A stretch of DNA of 64,000 bases from Thalassospira sp. MCCC 1A01428. Lineage in GTDB: Bacteria > Pseudomonadota > Alphaproteobacteria > Rhodospirillales > Thalassospiraceae. A program made the translations under genes and the position numbers. Below the pieces are notes generated by a model that was not told the DNA's origin, searched no databases, and worked only from the letters and a program-made list of their open reading frames with translations. The stretch lies in the NCBI RefSeq assembly GCF_002115825.1, contig NZ_JFJZ01000006.1, forward strand, positions 62,001 through 126,000, in the 5' to 3' direction. Below are positions 49,230-57,484 of the stretch, piece by piece; positions within the stretch are counted from its first letter, which is position 1, and the number at the start of each line of letters is the position of its first letter.

Positions 49230-50603
49230 GTGACGCGCAGGCCATTCAACCAGGTCTGGAATTACGTTTTGAAACCCGGTGCACGCATAGCTGCCGTTAT
49301 TGAACTTTACGATGGGTGGACCCACACCCGCGATGATGCTGATCGTGTTATCTCCAGTTATTTTGGTAATCGTCGCTATATTGGCGGCGGGGATCGTCGT
49401 GATATTGGGGAACGGTTTTATAACCTGATCCGTCATCAGGCCCGTTTGGGCTGGTGGCTGGCCGAATGTGGTTATGAATATCAGGATGGCCGGGCGCGGA
49501 TGCTGGCACAACTGGTTTTGCAAAATGGCCGTTCCGGCGATGATATTTCCGACATGTTCAATGGCGAGGAATTTTGCCCCGATGTTTTGCATCCGGCCGA
49601 ACGCCACCTGATCAACAAATTGTCGGGCCAGACGATTGACCATGCTGCCCAGCCAGGGGCGGTTAAAACCGAATTGCCCAAATGGTTGTATGCCGAGCTT
49701 TTGAAGCTGCATCACGAAAACCTGCAAGCCGAAATGGCGGCCTATAACCAGCCCGCCAAACTGGATTTGCGCGTTAATACCCTGCGCGGCAGTGTCGATA
49801 GTGCCATTCGCTCGCTAGAGCAGGATGGTATTAAAAACATCGAAAAAACGCCCTATGCGCCCAATGGCCTGCGGTTGCCGCTGGGTGTGAACATGCTGGT
49901 AACGGCAGCCTACAAGGATGGCCTGATCGAAATTCAGGACGAAGCCTCGCAGATTTGCGTGCGTTTGGCCGATGCCCAGCCGGGCATGACCGTGCTTGAT
50001 ATGTGCGCAGGCGGTGGCGGCAAAACCCTTGGTATGGCCGCAGACATGCGCGGGCGTGGCCGTATTCTTGCCTGTGATACGCATGGGGCAAGGCTTGATA
50101 GCGCGCGCAAGCGGGCCAAACGGGCCGGTGCGGGCGATTGCATTCAGTTGCGTAAAATTGCCGACGAACGCGATAGCTGGCTGCGCAGCAAGTCGGGCTT
50201 TTTTGACCGTGTGTTGCTTGATGTGCCCTGTTCGGGCCTTGGCACACTGCGCCGTAACCCGGCCCTTCGCTGGCGCATTGGGCAGCGCGATATTCGTGCC
50301 TTGTCGATGGAACAGGCCAAAATTCTTAAGGCCGGTGCCGCCCGTGTTACCAAGGGTGGCCGGTTGATTTATGCGACCTGTTCCATTCTGGGCGAAGAAA
50401 ACGAACGCCTGATCGAAACCTTTATGCGTGATCGCAAGGATTTTAAACCGGTGCCGGTTAAGGACGTCTGGGCCGATGTGCCTGCCTCTGTGCCGGTACC
50501 AGGTGGCAAGGACAAACCCTGGTTGCGGTTGTCGCCCAATGTGCATGGCACGGACGGCTTCTTTGTTGCGGTGTTTGAACGCACTGCCAAGGGCAATAAA
50601 TAA
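49230..50603 (+). CDS. RsmB-type rRNA cytosine-C5 methyltransferase
   Basis: 457 residues. The N-terminal ~150 residues are helical, NusB-like in placement. The catalytic half has the RsmB/NOP2/Sun motifs: EIQDEASQICVRLADAQPG, the SAM loop VLDMCAGGGGKTLGMAA, DVPCSGLGTLRRNPALRW (motif IV Cys in PCS) and LIYATCSILGEENE (catalytic Cys in TCS). It methylates a cytosine in RNA, probably 16S rRNA; RsmB itself targets C967, but alphaproteobacterial paralogues make exact assignment unsafe. GTG start, no strong ribosome-binding site. Confidence 0.88.
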   Translation: MTRRPFNQVWNYVLKPGARIAAVIELYDGWTHTRDDADRVISSYFGNRRYIGGGDRRDIGERFYNLIRHQARLGWWLAECGYEYQDGRARMLAQLVLQNGRSGDDISDMFNGEEFCPDVLHPAERHLINKLSGQTIDHAAQPGAVKTELPKWLYAELLKLHHENLQAEMAAYNQPAKLDLRVNTLRGSVDSAIRSLEQDGIKNIEKTPYAPNGLRLPLGVNMLVTAAYKDGLIEIQDEASQICVRLADAQPGMTVLDMCAGGGGKTLGMAADMRGRGRILACDTHGARLDSARKRAKRAGAGDCIQLRKIADERDSWLRSKSGFFDRVLLDVPCSGLGTLRRNPALRWRIGQRDIRALSMEQAKILKAGAARVTKGGRLIYATCSILGEENERLIETFMRDRKDFKPVPVKDVWADVPASVPVPGGKDKPWLRLSPNVHGTDGFFVAVFERTAKGNK

Positions 50604-50691
50604 TGGCGGGCGGGCCCATGGTTCTGGCATTTGCCGGGGCTGATGTTGCCTGCCGGTCTGCCTGCGCGGCATTTTTGCCACCATATAAAAA

Positions 50692-50726
50692 CGCCCTGTC
50701 CCGGAAAGGGGCAGGGCGCAGTTTTT
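50692..50726 (+). terminator. terminator after the methyltransferase gene
   Basis: CGCCCTGTCCC pairs with GGGGCAGGGCG (one T-G mismatch) around GGAAA and is followed by CAGTTTTTT. Confidence 0.75.
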
Positions 50727-50846
50727 TCGGCCCTGGACGGGGCCATGCGGGTGTTTTTTATCCCGCAGTTTGCTCTGCCGGTGTTTTCACCAGCGTTTTG
50801 TTTTTATTGTTATTCTTTTTTCATCAATGTGCTGTCGTCATCGGTT

Positions 50847-51176
50847 TTACCCCCCCGCTGGCGGGGTCAGTTGCACCGGGGCACTGCCATCATTGGTGCG
50901 CTCATCGCCACTGTCGGTTCCCATCGGGGTGGTGGTAATGCCGCTCGATGCATTGCCATTTTCATCAGGCGCGTTTGGCATCGGGGCTTCGCCGGTTTCG
51001 GCGGCGGGCGGATTATCGGTTTCACCTTGCTGCGCCGAATTGTTGGTCAATGGCACCATGCCATCCTTGGGCGCGTCGGCTTTATCCTGGGTCATGGCAA
51101 TGGCAGTTGCTGCGCCGGCAATCAACAGAAGGCCCGCCACGGCAAGTGCGATTTTGCTGCCTTTATTGTCTGTCAT
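50847..51176 (-). CDS. small membrane-anchored Pro/Ala-rich protein
   Basis: 109 residues. A short basic start (MTDNKGSK), one hydrophobic helix (IALAVAGLLLIAGAATAIAM), then ~80 residues rich in Asp, Glu, Pro, Gly, Asn and Thr with no regular structure. Topology suggests a single-pass anchor with a disordered periplasmic tail. I do not recognise a family. It lies on the minus strand between the methyltransferase and guaA; AAAGGGACC precedes the start. Confidence 0.65.
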   Translation of the reverse strand: MTDNKGSKIALAVAGLLLIAGAATAIAMTQDKADAPKDGMVPLTNNSAQQGETDNPPAAETGEAPMPNAPDENGNASSGITTTPMGTDSGDERTNDGSAPVQLTPPAGG

Positions 51177-51351
51177 AGCTTTTGGTCCCTTTTTCGTTTG
51201 CTCGCCGGGCGCGGTTGGTTCTGCGCTCCGTCAAATGTTAAGTTAGGCGCGCTTTGCGTACAAAAAACGGACCAAATGTGCGAATTTGGCGATAAAATAC
51301 GGCCAAATTGGCCGGTTTGCGTCGTTGATGGGGCCGCTGCCCCCCGCCGGG

Positions 51352-51406
51352 CATTGCGTGATCAAGCCGCCCGGCCTGCCATAACAGGCAGTTTGATCAC
51401 GCAATG
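51352..51406. promoter_or_regulatory. long inverted repeat in the guaA upstream region
   Basis: Perfect 14-bp arms, CATTGCGTGATCAA (51352-51365) and TTGATCACGCAATG (51393-51406), enclose a second small hairpin (CTGCC/GGCAG). No T-run follows, so it is not a standard terminator. It starts 163 bases before the guaA start codon and may be a transcription-factor site or an mRNA leader structure. Confidence 0.5.
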
Positions 51407-51514
51407 TTCAAAGCGCAGCAATTTGAGCGTTAGGCAGCCATTGCGCCGGGTTGCCCAAACGGCTGGTTTCGCGTATGTACGGCGCACCCCCTTGAGCGAT
51501 GGAGAAACGGCCCG

Positions 51515-53068
51515 ATGACAGATCGCGTGCTGATTATTGATTTCGGATCGCAAGTAACCCAGCTGATCGCACGTCGTGTGCGCGAAAGCGGCGTTTACTG
51601 CGAAATTCACCCTTTTAACAATATCTCGGACAGCTTCCTCGATGAATTTGCCCCCAAGGCAATCATTCTTTCGGGTGGCCCGGCGTCCGTGCATTGGGAA
51701 AAATCTCCTGCTGCCCCGGTTCGGGTGTTTGACATGGGCATTCCGGTGCTGGGCATTTGTTATGGCCAGCAAACCATGGTCAACCAGCTTGGCGGCAAGG
51801 TTGAAACCTCGGAACATCGCGAATTTGGCCGCGCCTTTGTTGATGTGGTCGAAGATTGCGCCCTGTTTACCGGTGTGTGGGCCGTTGGTGCGCGCGAACA
51901 GGTCTGGATGAGCCACGGCGACCGGGTAGACAGCCTGCCCGAAGGTTTCCGCGTGGTTGGCAAATCCGATGGCGCCCCCTGTGCCGCGATTGCCAATGAC
52001 GATAAAAAATTCTACGCCGTTCAGTTCCACCCCGAAGTCATGCATACCCCGCATGGTGCACAGCTTTTGCGCAACTTCACCCACGATGTGGCCGGTTGTG
52101 TTGGCGACTGGACGATGGATGCCTATAAAGACGACGCGATTGCCAAAATCCGCAAACAGGTGGGCGATGGCAAGGTGATTTGTGGTCTTTCGGGCGGTGT
52201 TGACAGCTCGGTTACTGCCGTTCTGATCCATGAAGCCATTGGCGACCAGCTGACCTGCGTGTTTGTCGATCATGGCTTTATGCGCTCGGGCGAGGCCGAT
52301 CAGGTTGTGACCCTCTTTCGCGATCATTACAACATCCCGCTGGTGCATGTGGATGCCGCCGATACCTTTATCGACGCCATCGAAGGCGAGGTTGACCCGG
52401 AAGTAAAACGCAAAACCATTGGCCGCCTGTTTATCGAAGTGTTCGAACAGGAAGCCAAAAAAATTGGCGGGGCCGATTTCCTTGCCCAAGGCACGCTGTA
52501 TCCTGACGTGATCGAAAGCGTTTCGTTCACCGGTGGCCCGTCCGTCACCATTAAATCGCACCACAATGTTGGTGGTTTGCCAGAACGCATGAACATGCAA
52601 CTGGTTGAACCGCTGCGCGAACTGTTCAAGGACGAAGTCCGTGATCTCGGTCGTGAACTGGGCCTGCCTGACAGCTTTGTGGGCCGCCACCCGTTCCCCG
52701 GACCGGGCCTTGCCATCCGCATCCCCGGCCAGCCGATCACGCATGAAAAACTCGATATCCTGCGCAAGGCCGATGCGATCTATCTCGAAGAAATCCGCAA
52801 TGCGGGCCTGTATGACGCCATCTGGCAGGCCTTCGCCGTGCTGCTGCCGGTCCGCACCGTCGGCGTGATGGGCGATGGCCGCACCTATGACTATGCCTGC
52901 GCACTGCGTGCAGTGACCTCCACCGACGGCATGACGGCAGACTACTTCGCCTTCCCGCCGGAAATTCTCGGCCGCATCGCTAACCGGATCATTAACGAGG
53001 TCAACGGCATCAACCGCGTCACCTACGACTACACCTCGAAACCACCGGGAACGATTGAGTGGGAGTAA
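51515..53068 (+). CDS. guaA: GMP synthase (glutamine-hydrolysing)
   Basis: 517 residues, full length. The class I glutaminase domain carries [12 protein letters not shown] (nucleophile Cys) and the His/Glu pair in [10 protein letters not shown]; the ATP-pyrophosphatase domain has the P-loop [16 protein letters not shown]; the dimerisation domain ends [15 protein letters not shown], the standard GuaA terminus. It aminates XMP to GMP. From about 52630 to the stop, codons end in C far more often (TTC, ATC, AAC, TAC) than in the first two thirds, hinting at a recombined 3' end. The 3' end of guaA is a known integration site for genomic islands. Confidence 0.97.
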   Translation: MTDRVLIIDFGSQVTQLIARRVRESGVYCEIHPFNNISDSFLDEFAPKAIILSGGPASVHWEKSPAAPVRVFDMGIPVLGICYGQQTMVNQLGGKVETSEHREFGRAFVDVVEDCALFTGVWAVGAREQVWMSHGDRVDSLPEGFRVVGKSDGAPCAAIANDDKKFYAVQFHPEVMHTPHGAQLLRNFTHDVAGCVGDWTMDAYKDDAIAKIRKQVGDGKVICGLSGGVDSSVTAVLIHEAIGDQLTCVFVDHGFMRSGEADQVVTLFRDHYNIPLVHVDAADTFIDAIEGEVDPEVKRKTIGRLFIEVFEQEAKKIGGADFLAQGTLYPDVIESVSFTGGPSVTIKSHHNVGGLPERMNMQLVEPLRELFKDEVRDLGRELGLPDSFVGRHPFPGPGLAIRIPGQPITHEKLDILRKADAIYLEEIRNAGLYDAIWQAFAVLLPVRTVGVMGDGRTYDYACALRAVTSTDGMTADYFAFPPEILGRIANRIINEVNGINRVTYDYTSKPPGTIEWE

Positions 53069-53113
53069 CCACTTTCGGCACCGTCCGGAATTTTGAGTAT
53101 AGGAATACGATTT

Positions 53114-53139
53114 AAGCCCGCAGAAATGCGGGCTTTTTC
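53114..53139 (+). terminator. guaA terminator
   Basis: AGCCCGCA (53115-53122) pairs with TGCGGGCT (53127-53134) around GAAA, followed by TTTTTC. It marks the end of the guaA unit and the left boundary of the AT-rich cassette. Confidence 0.85.
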
Positions 53140-53159
53140 ATTCGAGTGATTGTGTCGTT

Positions 53160-53410
53160 ATTTCCCGCAAAGCTTAGCCGAATAGTTGAACTATTTAACG
53201 TTAGGTCAACTATTCGGCTGGCGTTGCCAACTTAGGTGTGTGCCCATTCATTTCACATGAGAAATACCTCTAGAAATAATTCTCACTAGACACTAGCGGG
53301 CTCCCCGGAGGGTGATGTCGTTAGACATTTATGGCAACCATGGAATGTGGTTTCGTGTAGGAATTTTTTCCTACCGCGAGCGCCATAAAAAGAGGCAATG
53401 GATAAAATGT
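53160..53410 (-). ncRNA. candidate DRT3 ncRNA with CACACAC template tract
   Basis: About 250 non-coding bases directly downstream of the second RT gene, on the same strand. Minus-strand elements in order: a 7-bp hairpin with a 4-base loop (GTAGGAA/TTCCTAC, 53353-53374), GTTGCCA (53332-53338) able to pair with TGGCAAC (53223-53229), a TGAGAA/TTCTCA stem, then GGGCACACACCTAAG holding CACACAC at 53236-53242, and a 14-bp perfect hairpin at 53176-53219. From memory, DRT3 ncRNAs carry a conserved ACACAC template copied by Drt3a into poly(GT). The tract, structure and position fit that; exact ends are not determinable by eye. Confidence 0.65.
53176..53219 (-). repeat. 14-bp perfect hairpin at the 3' side of the candidate ncRNA
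   Basis: AGCCGAATAGTTGA and its exact complement flank a 16-base loop that itself contains the palindrome TAACGTTA. No T-run follows on either strand, so it is more likely a structural or end-protecting element of the ncRNA than a terminator. Confidence 0.75.
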
Positions 53411-53413
53411 AAA

Positions 53414-55450
53414 TTAATGATAGCCACTAAGCAATCTTTTTTTCTCAATTAACCTTATTAGGTTGATTTCTTTCCAGTTAACAAACCAAGGGTTTTCTTC
53501 CATGTAAGTAAGTGTTTCGTCGATTTCAATGTTGGTTTTGGCAACCGGGATCGTTGCTCCTTTGGAGTTTACTTTATTCATCTTATCGTTGAAGTCTTCT
53601 ATTATTTTTTTGTAAAATATCCGCCGGTCGTCTTTTTCTATGTGCGGGCAAGAGAGAATATCTAAAAAAAGATGAGTTGCCTCTGATGAGATGCTCAAAT
53701 CTACGTCTTTCAGGATTTTTTCTTGGGCAATCTTCAGTGTTTTTTTTATCGTTGTGAAGGGTTTTTCTTCATCTTTAATGATGAATAATGTAACTATTAT
53801 TTCAAAATAAGATGTTTTTTTGCGATCTTGTAAATTTCCTATTAAGAATTTTTTTAGATTATGTTCCCCGTCAAAGAAAGCGTCAAGTGCGCAGAAAATG
53901 TTCAATATTTCAATTTGGGTTGCGTGTTCATTTGATGTTATGGTTTTTATTGATGGGCTTTCTATTAACCTTGAGAGCCACATTTGAACTTTTTCTCTCG
54001 CGTGTTTAAAGTGATCTGGATTATGTTTTTTTAGAATTTGGGATGTTATTATTAAAATAATGGCTGCGTCCATTGATGACGCTACTGACGGAGACAGAGT
54101 ATAAATGTGCATACACATTTCAATGGCGGCCACAAGATAGTTTGATAAATTTTCGATGTAGCTTTCTTTTTCTAGTTCTAGGTTTTTGTATTCTTCTGTG
54201 TGTATCTTTTTTATTATTTCGTCTTGGCTTGAACTTAATTTTTGTATTCTGATTTTTAAAGCTGCAATAAGAAAGGAGGATATGCTTTCGTAATCACTAT
54301 CAGCTAGGTGGCACGCTCTTCTTAGAGCAAGGGAAAAGTTTTTAAAATTTAAATTGTAACCTGGCGATATGTAATAAATGGTACTGTTTTTTTGGGTAAT
54401 CTTTTTTAGGTGTGATTCAAAATAATTTTCACATATGCTAGTGGCCTCGCTAATGGCCATGGATTTTTTTGTGAAAAACGGTCGTGCGATAGATTCTTTT
54501 TTCGAATCATTCAGGTGCATCTTGAAGAAATCAAGTCCTTCCTTTATTTCATCTTCGATTATCCCGATTTTTTCAATTTCGTTGTAGAATACATAAAAGT
54601 TGTCTACGTATCTGCAGATATTATAGTCTTCTCCTGGTTTTATTTCTTTTTCAATTAATTCATTTTCGATATTTTTGTCTATTTTGCTCAGTATTATTTC
54701 ACTGAATATTCTTGATATCTCTGGGCCAATTATTATTCCATTTGTTTCATTGTAGTTCATTTTTTGCATCAACTCGTCAAAATGCCCCCCAAAAGTATTT
54801 GCCTTAGTGTTGTTTTTTGCTTCGCGCTTTGACTTTACAGCCCATGATATTGAATGAGTGTATATGCTGTCGAAACATTTGCTGACATCAAGAGATGCCA
54901 TGTATTTATATTTTCTTTCAAGGTTTGTATATGTTGAAGATGAGAAGAAATGATGGAGGCGTCTATACTTCGAGTAGGTGAAGATGCTTACCGCATGCTT
55001 TGCTATATTGTCTACGTCACTAGTTGTGACTTCCTGTGATTTGTACGCAAAAATATCTTGGTTTCTTCCCGGAAGAAAATAGTGACTGGCTAGTTTCTCG
55101 GGATAGCGTATTGAGAAGCTTCCTTGATTGCAGTAATGTAATATTAAGAAATGATATTTTTTATAAAACTCGACAGCCTCAATTTGAGATTTGGGGTGAG
55201 GGAGGCTTAGTTTTCGAAGAGAATGTTGATTTTTTATAATTTTGTACGTGAGGGGGACGGTGTATTGTTTTTTTAATGGCGGAACTATTATTCTATCTAT
55301 TATTTCTTTTAAAAGCTTGGGTGGATTCTTCGACTTCATATTGAGATAGAATCCGTCATTTGAAATTATTATCGGAATATCGGCAGGCGAAGTTTCACTC
55401 AATAATACGCGATACCAGTCATCTTTTTTAACTGAAATGATTTTTTTCAT
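53414..55450 (-). CDS. drt3b: reverse transcriptase, probable Drt3b (UG8 type)
   Basis: 678 residues. The RT palm is at ~175-300: motif A MASLDVSKCFDSIYTHSISW with Asp 188 and 194, motif B NGIIIGPEISRIFSEII, motif C RYVDNFYVFY at ~280-289, where the usual second Asp is Asn. The N-terminal ~170 residues and a ~350-residue helical C-terminal part have no familiar domain; no protease, maturase or endonuclease is present. The ATG at 55450 lies one base after the drt3a stop with GGAGAG nine bases upstream; an earlier frame start overlapping drt3a by 92 bases is rejected. In DRT3, Drt3b is the larger second RT that makes the complementary strand. Confidence 0.75.
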   Translation of the reverse strand: MKKIISVKKDDWYRVLLSETSPADIPIIISNDGFYLNMKSKNPPKLLKEIIDRIIVPPLKKQYTVPLTYKIIKNQHSLRKLSLPHPKSQIEAVEFYKKYHFLILHYCNQGSFSIRYPEKLASHYFLPGRNQDIFAYKSQEVTTSDVDNIAKHAVSIFTYSKYRRLHHFFSSSTYTNLERKYKYMASLDVSKCFDSIYTHSISWAVKSKREAKNNTKANTFGGHFDELMQKMNYNETNGIIIGPEISRIFSEIILSKIDKNIENELIEKEIKPGEDYNICRYVDNFYVFYNEIEKIGIIEDEIKEGLDFFKMHLNDSKKESIARPFFTKKSMAISEATSICENYFESHLKKITQKNSTIYYISPGYNLNFKNFSLALRRACHLADSDYESISSFLIAALKIRIQKLSSSQDEIIKKIHTEEYKNLELEKESYIENLSNYLVAAIEMCMHIYTLSPSVASSMDAAIILIITSQILKKHNPDHFKHAREKVQMWLSRLIESPSIKTITSNEHATQIEILNIFCALDAFFDGEHNLKKFLIGNLQDRKKTSYFEIIVTLFIIKDEEKPFTTIKKTLKIAQEKILKDVDLSISSEATHLFLDILSCPHIEKDDRRIFYKKIIEDFNDKMNKVNSKGATIPVAKTNIEIDETLTYMEENPWFVNWKEINLIRLIEKKRLLSGYH

Positions 55451-55451
55451 C

Positions 55452-56660
55452 TTATATGTCTCTCCAGCATTTTGATAAGCGATACAGCTCGAGGCCTGAG
55501 AAATTAAAGAAATATCGTTTTTTGATATGTTTTTGTAAATCAAAGGATATTATCATTTTTTTTGTTTCTTTGCTTAGGTGGCACATTTTTATTCTGTGAT
55601 ATAGTTGAAATTTTGGATTAAAGAAGCAGCTTCGGTAAAAATTTTGAAGTTCTTTTAATGAGCGGGATGGCAGGTTTATCTCTGAGTATGTGTTGCAGAT
55701 CCCCGCGTTCATTTTTCGGTCTCGAGAAGAGTCCCAGTATTTATAGCCACTATTTAGTAATAAGAATCTTTTTTGTAAATCCTCTTCGTTTCCGTCTTTG
55801 AAAAATTGTAAAAATGCTTTAACGAATTTTGTTTTCCTTTTTTTTATTTTTGTTTGTGCTATGTCAAGTGCGACAGTTCTTTTTTCTTTTCCTGTTATGT
55901 CAAAATGATAGCCAAGATAGTTGAAGTTACCATTATCTTTTCCCGTTAATAATTCAATTTTGGAAATTTTATTTTCTGTTGTGTTTAGCTTGAGTTCATC
56001 TGGAAGTTGTTGTTTGAAGTCCGATATATATTCTTCAAATTCACGTTCGGAGGAGCATATAATGATTATATCGTCTACATATCGTTTGTAAAAGTAAACG
56101 CCTGAAATGCTAGATGCGCCTTGATCTAAAGTTTGTTGTAGATAATACTCTGCAAGGGATGCGGATATTGATATTCCAGTTGGGAGGCCGTTTACATTCT
56201 TTTGTGACCATTGCAAATATTTTTTGATGTTTACTCTTAGTTGGTGAACGGTTTTTAAATTTTTTTCTACTATTTTTTCTATTTTTCTTGTGCAGATGCT
56301 ATCGTAAAATTTTTCAATATCTAATTTTATTATTTTTAATGGCATGGACTCTGAGCATATTTCTCTTAATGCTGAAATTGTTTCAGATCTTCCTGTGATT
56401 TTCAATCTCGTTATTTTTCGAAGGTCATGGTTCATTTTTCTAATAAGAATGGTGGTTTCGTAGTCGATTGGTGTGCACATGATGCGGTTTCTTTTTTTAA
56501 ACTTCATAATTCTGAATAGTTCTTCTTGGGATTCTATTCTTTGGCATAATAATTTTAATTTTTCTGTTTTTTCTTCTTCTGTTGGTATATTAAATTTTTT
56601 TAAATCTTCCTCTTTTGAGAAAGATTCTAGAGACTTTCTTGTGTAGGCGTAAGTTTTCAT
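55452..56660 (-). CDS. drt3a: reverse transcriptase, probable Drt3a (UG3 type)
   Basis: 402 residues. RT motifs are intact: motif A KIIKLDIEKFYDSI with Asp 114 and 120, motif B NGLPTGISISASLAEYYL (~157-174), motif C YKRYVDDIIIIC with Asp 196 and 197, motif D around NKISKIELL, and FNYLGYHFD beyond. The fold resembles group II intron-like/retron-like RTs but lacks maturase and endonuclease domains, as in the 'unknown group' RTs that became DRT defenses. AGAGG lies six bases before the ATG. It is the first gene of a two-RT operon; base composition is far more AT-rich than the surrounding chromosome, indicating transfer. Confidence 0.78.
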   Translation of the reverse strand: MKTYAYTRKSLESFSKEEDLKKFNIPTEEEKTEKLKLLCQRIESQEELFRIMKFKKRNRIMCTPIDYETTILIRKMNHDLRKITRLKITGRSETISALREICSESMPLKIIKLDIEKFYDSICTRKIEKIVEKNLKTVHQLRVNIKKYLQWSQKNVNGLPTGISISASLAEYYLQQTLDQGASSISGVYFYKRYVDDIIIICSSEREFEEYISDFKQQLPDELKLNTTENKISKIELLTGKDNGNFNYLGYHFDITGKEKRTVALDIAQTKIKKRKTKFVKAFLQFFKDGNEEDLQKRFLLLNSGYKYWDSSRDRKMNAGICNTYSEINLPSRSLKELQNFYRSCFFNPKFQLYHRIKMCHLSKETKKMIISFDLQKHIKKRYFFNFSGLELYRLSKCWRDI

Positions 56661-56703
56661 GTCAGCCTCTGATTGTAATTGATTTTTTCAGGTTGCTAGT
56701 GCT

Positions 56704-56732
56704 ATTGTATCAGTTGTAATTCAATGTCTCTA
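56704..56732 (-). promoter_or_regulatory. possible promoter of the two-RT operon
   Basis: On the minus strand TAGAGA (56727-56732), a 17-base spacer and TACAAT (56704-56709) lie about 45 bases before the drt3a start. The -10 is good, the -35 weak. The AT-rich context makes chance matches likely. Confidence 0.35.
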
Positions 56733-56788
56733 TAATATTTTTGGCTGCGTTTGGGCGGATGATGATTTCATATTAAGAGAACAACTTG

Positions 56789-56827
56789 AGTTAGTTTAGG
56801 TTTTTGGATGTGTTTAGTTAGTTTAGG
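56789..56827. repeat. 12-bp direct repeat at the right border of the AT-rich cassette
   Basis: AGTTAGTTTAGG occurs at 56789-56800 and again at 56816-56827, where composition changes from AT-rich to the chromosomal norm. It may be a small duplication or a scar of insertion. I found no matching copy at the left (guaA) border. Confidence 0.5.
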
Positions 56828-56895
56828 CGACGACGTTTCATGTCCAAAGTCGTTGTATTCACTATTAGCTTGGGTCGGAAGTTCGCGAGGCATTT

Positions 56896-57117
56896 ATGGC
56901 AGAAGTTAAAGCTGCAAACGGGCCTGTGTCTCACTATCTATGCGAGTTGACGCGGGATTATGTGCAGCGTCAGCAAGAAGCGCGGGAATATGAGGTGTAT
57001 CTGGGCGGCAAGGTTCAAGCTGGTCGTGCATCGATGCGGGCGGGTGTTGGTCGTTCTAATGATGAGATTGAAGCCGCGTTTGCGGCGCGGCGCGCGCGCG
57101 TGGCGCATAGCGCGTGA
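56896..57117 (+). CDS. ParD-like antitoxin, probably frameshifted at its N-terminus
   Basis: 73 residues reading VSHYLCELTRDYVQRQQEAR then EYEVYLGGKVQAGRASMRAG and EEVEA-like NDEIEAAFAARRARV, the pattern of ParD-type antitoxin C-terminal halves. The usual N-terminal ribbon-helix-helix strand is missing. Upstream, a different frame starting at 56840 reads MSKVVVFTISLGRKF, which looks like that missing strand; a one-base frameshift near 56885 would join the two. The TGA stop overlaps the GTG of a broken ParE gene (GTGA). Codon use resembles the chromosome rather than the RT genes. Confidence 0.5.
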   Translation: MAEVKAANGPVSHYLCELTRDYVQRQQEAREYEVYLGGKVQAGRASMRAGVGRSNDEIEAAFAARRARVAHSA

Positions 57118-57410
57118 GGGCTATTTGGACGCCGGAAGCATTTTAGGATTGCTTCGATATTTGAGATGATATCGTCAATAATAATCCACAAGCGGCGGTT
57201 CGCATGGATGCGCTTTTTAGTGATACCGTGGCGCGGCTTGCCGATTATCCTGAATTGGGGCAAGCAGGAATTATTCCGGGCACTCGTGAAATGATACCGC
57301 ATGAAAGCTATCGTCTGATTTATGAAATCAGCGGTGATGCCGTGTGGATATTGGCGCTGGTTCATGTGTCGCGCCAATGGCCGTTGCTTCAAGGTCTATC
57401 AGAGCCGTAA
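57114..57410 (+). pseudogene. ParE-like toxin with two in-frame stop codons
   Basis: From the GTG overlapping the antitoxin stop, the frame reads VRAIWTPEAF, TAG (57144-57146), DCFDI, TGA (57162-57164), DDIVNNNPQAAVRMDALFSD and continues open to 57410 through IIPGTREMIPHESYRLIYEI and ILALVHVSRQWP. This is a full-length ParE/RelE-type toxin except for the two nonsense codons, all in one frame, so the toxin is disabled by point mutations. Translation from the internal ATG at 57204 would lack the first helix. Loss of the toxin with a damaged antitoxin indicates a decaying addiction module. Confidence 0.8.
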
Positions 57411-57484
57411 GAAAGACAGCGCATATTGACTATGCGCTGTTATCGAGGTCAGGAAAGATCAGTCTTTGCTGTCTTTAACTTGGC

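Noticed and set aside
51362-52744. A 460-codon open frame on the minus strand opposite guaA
   Set aside because: It is an antisense shadow of guaA, which is unmistakable in the other direction; no ribosome-binding site or domain supports it.
53176-53219. The 14-bp hairpin as a terminator of the RT operon
   Set aside because: No T-run follows on the minus strand, so it is treated as a structural part of the candidate ncRNA.
53414-56660. Retron or group II intron interpretation of the RT genes
   Set aside because: No maturase or HNH domain, no msr/msd-type inverted repeats before the first RT, and two different RTs in one operon fit DRT3 better.
53020-57200. Attachment-site duplication of the guaA 3' end flanking the RT cassette
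   Set aside because: I looked for a second copy of GGAACGATTGAGTGGGAG to the right and found none, and no integrase gene is present, so an intact integrative element cannot be claimed.
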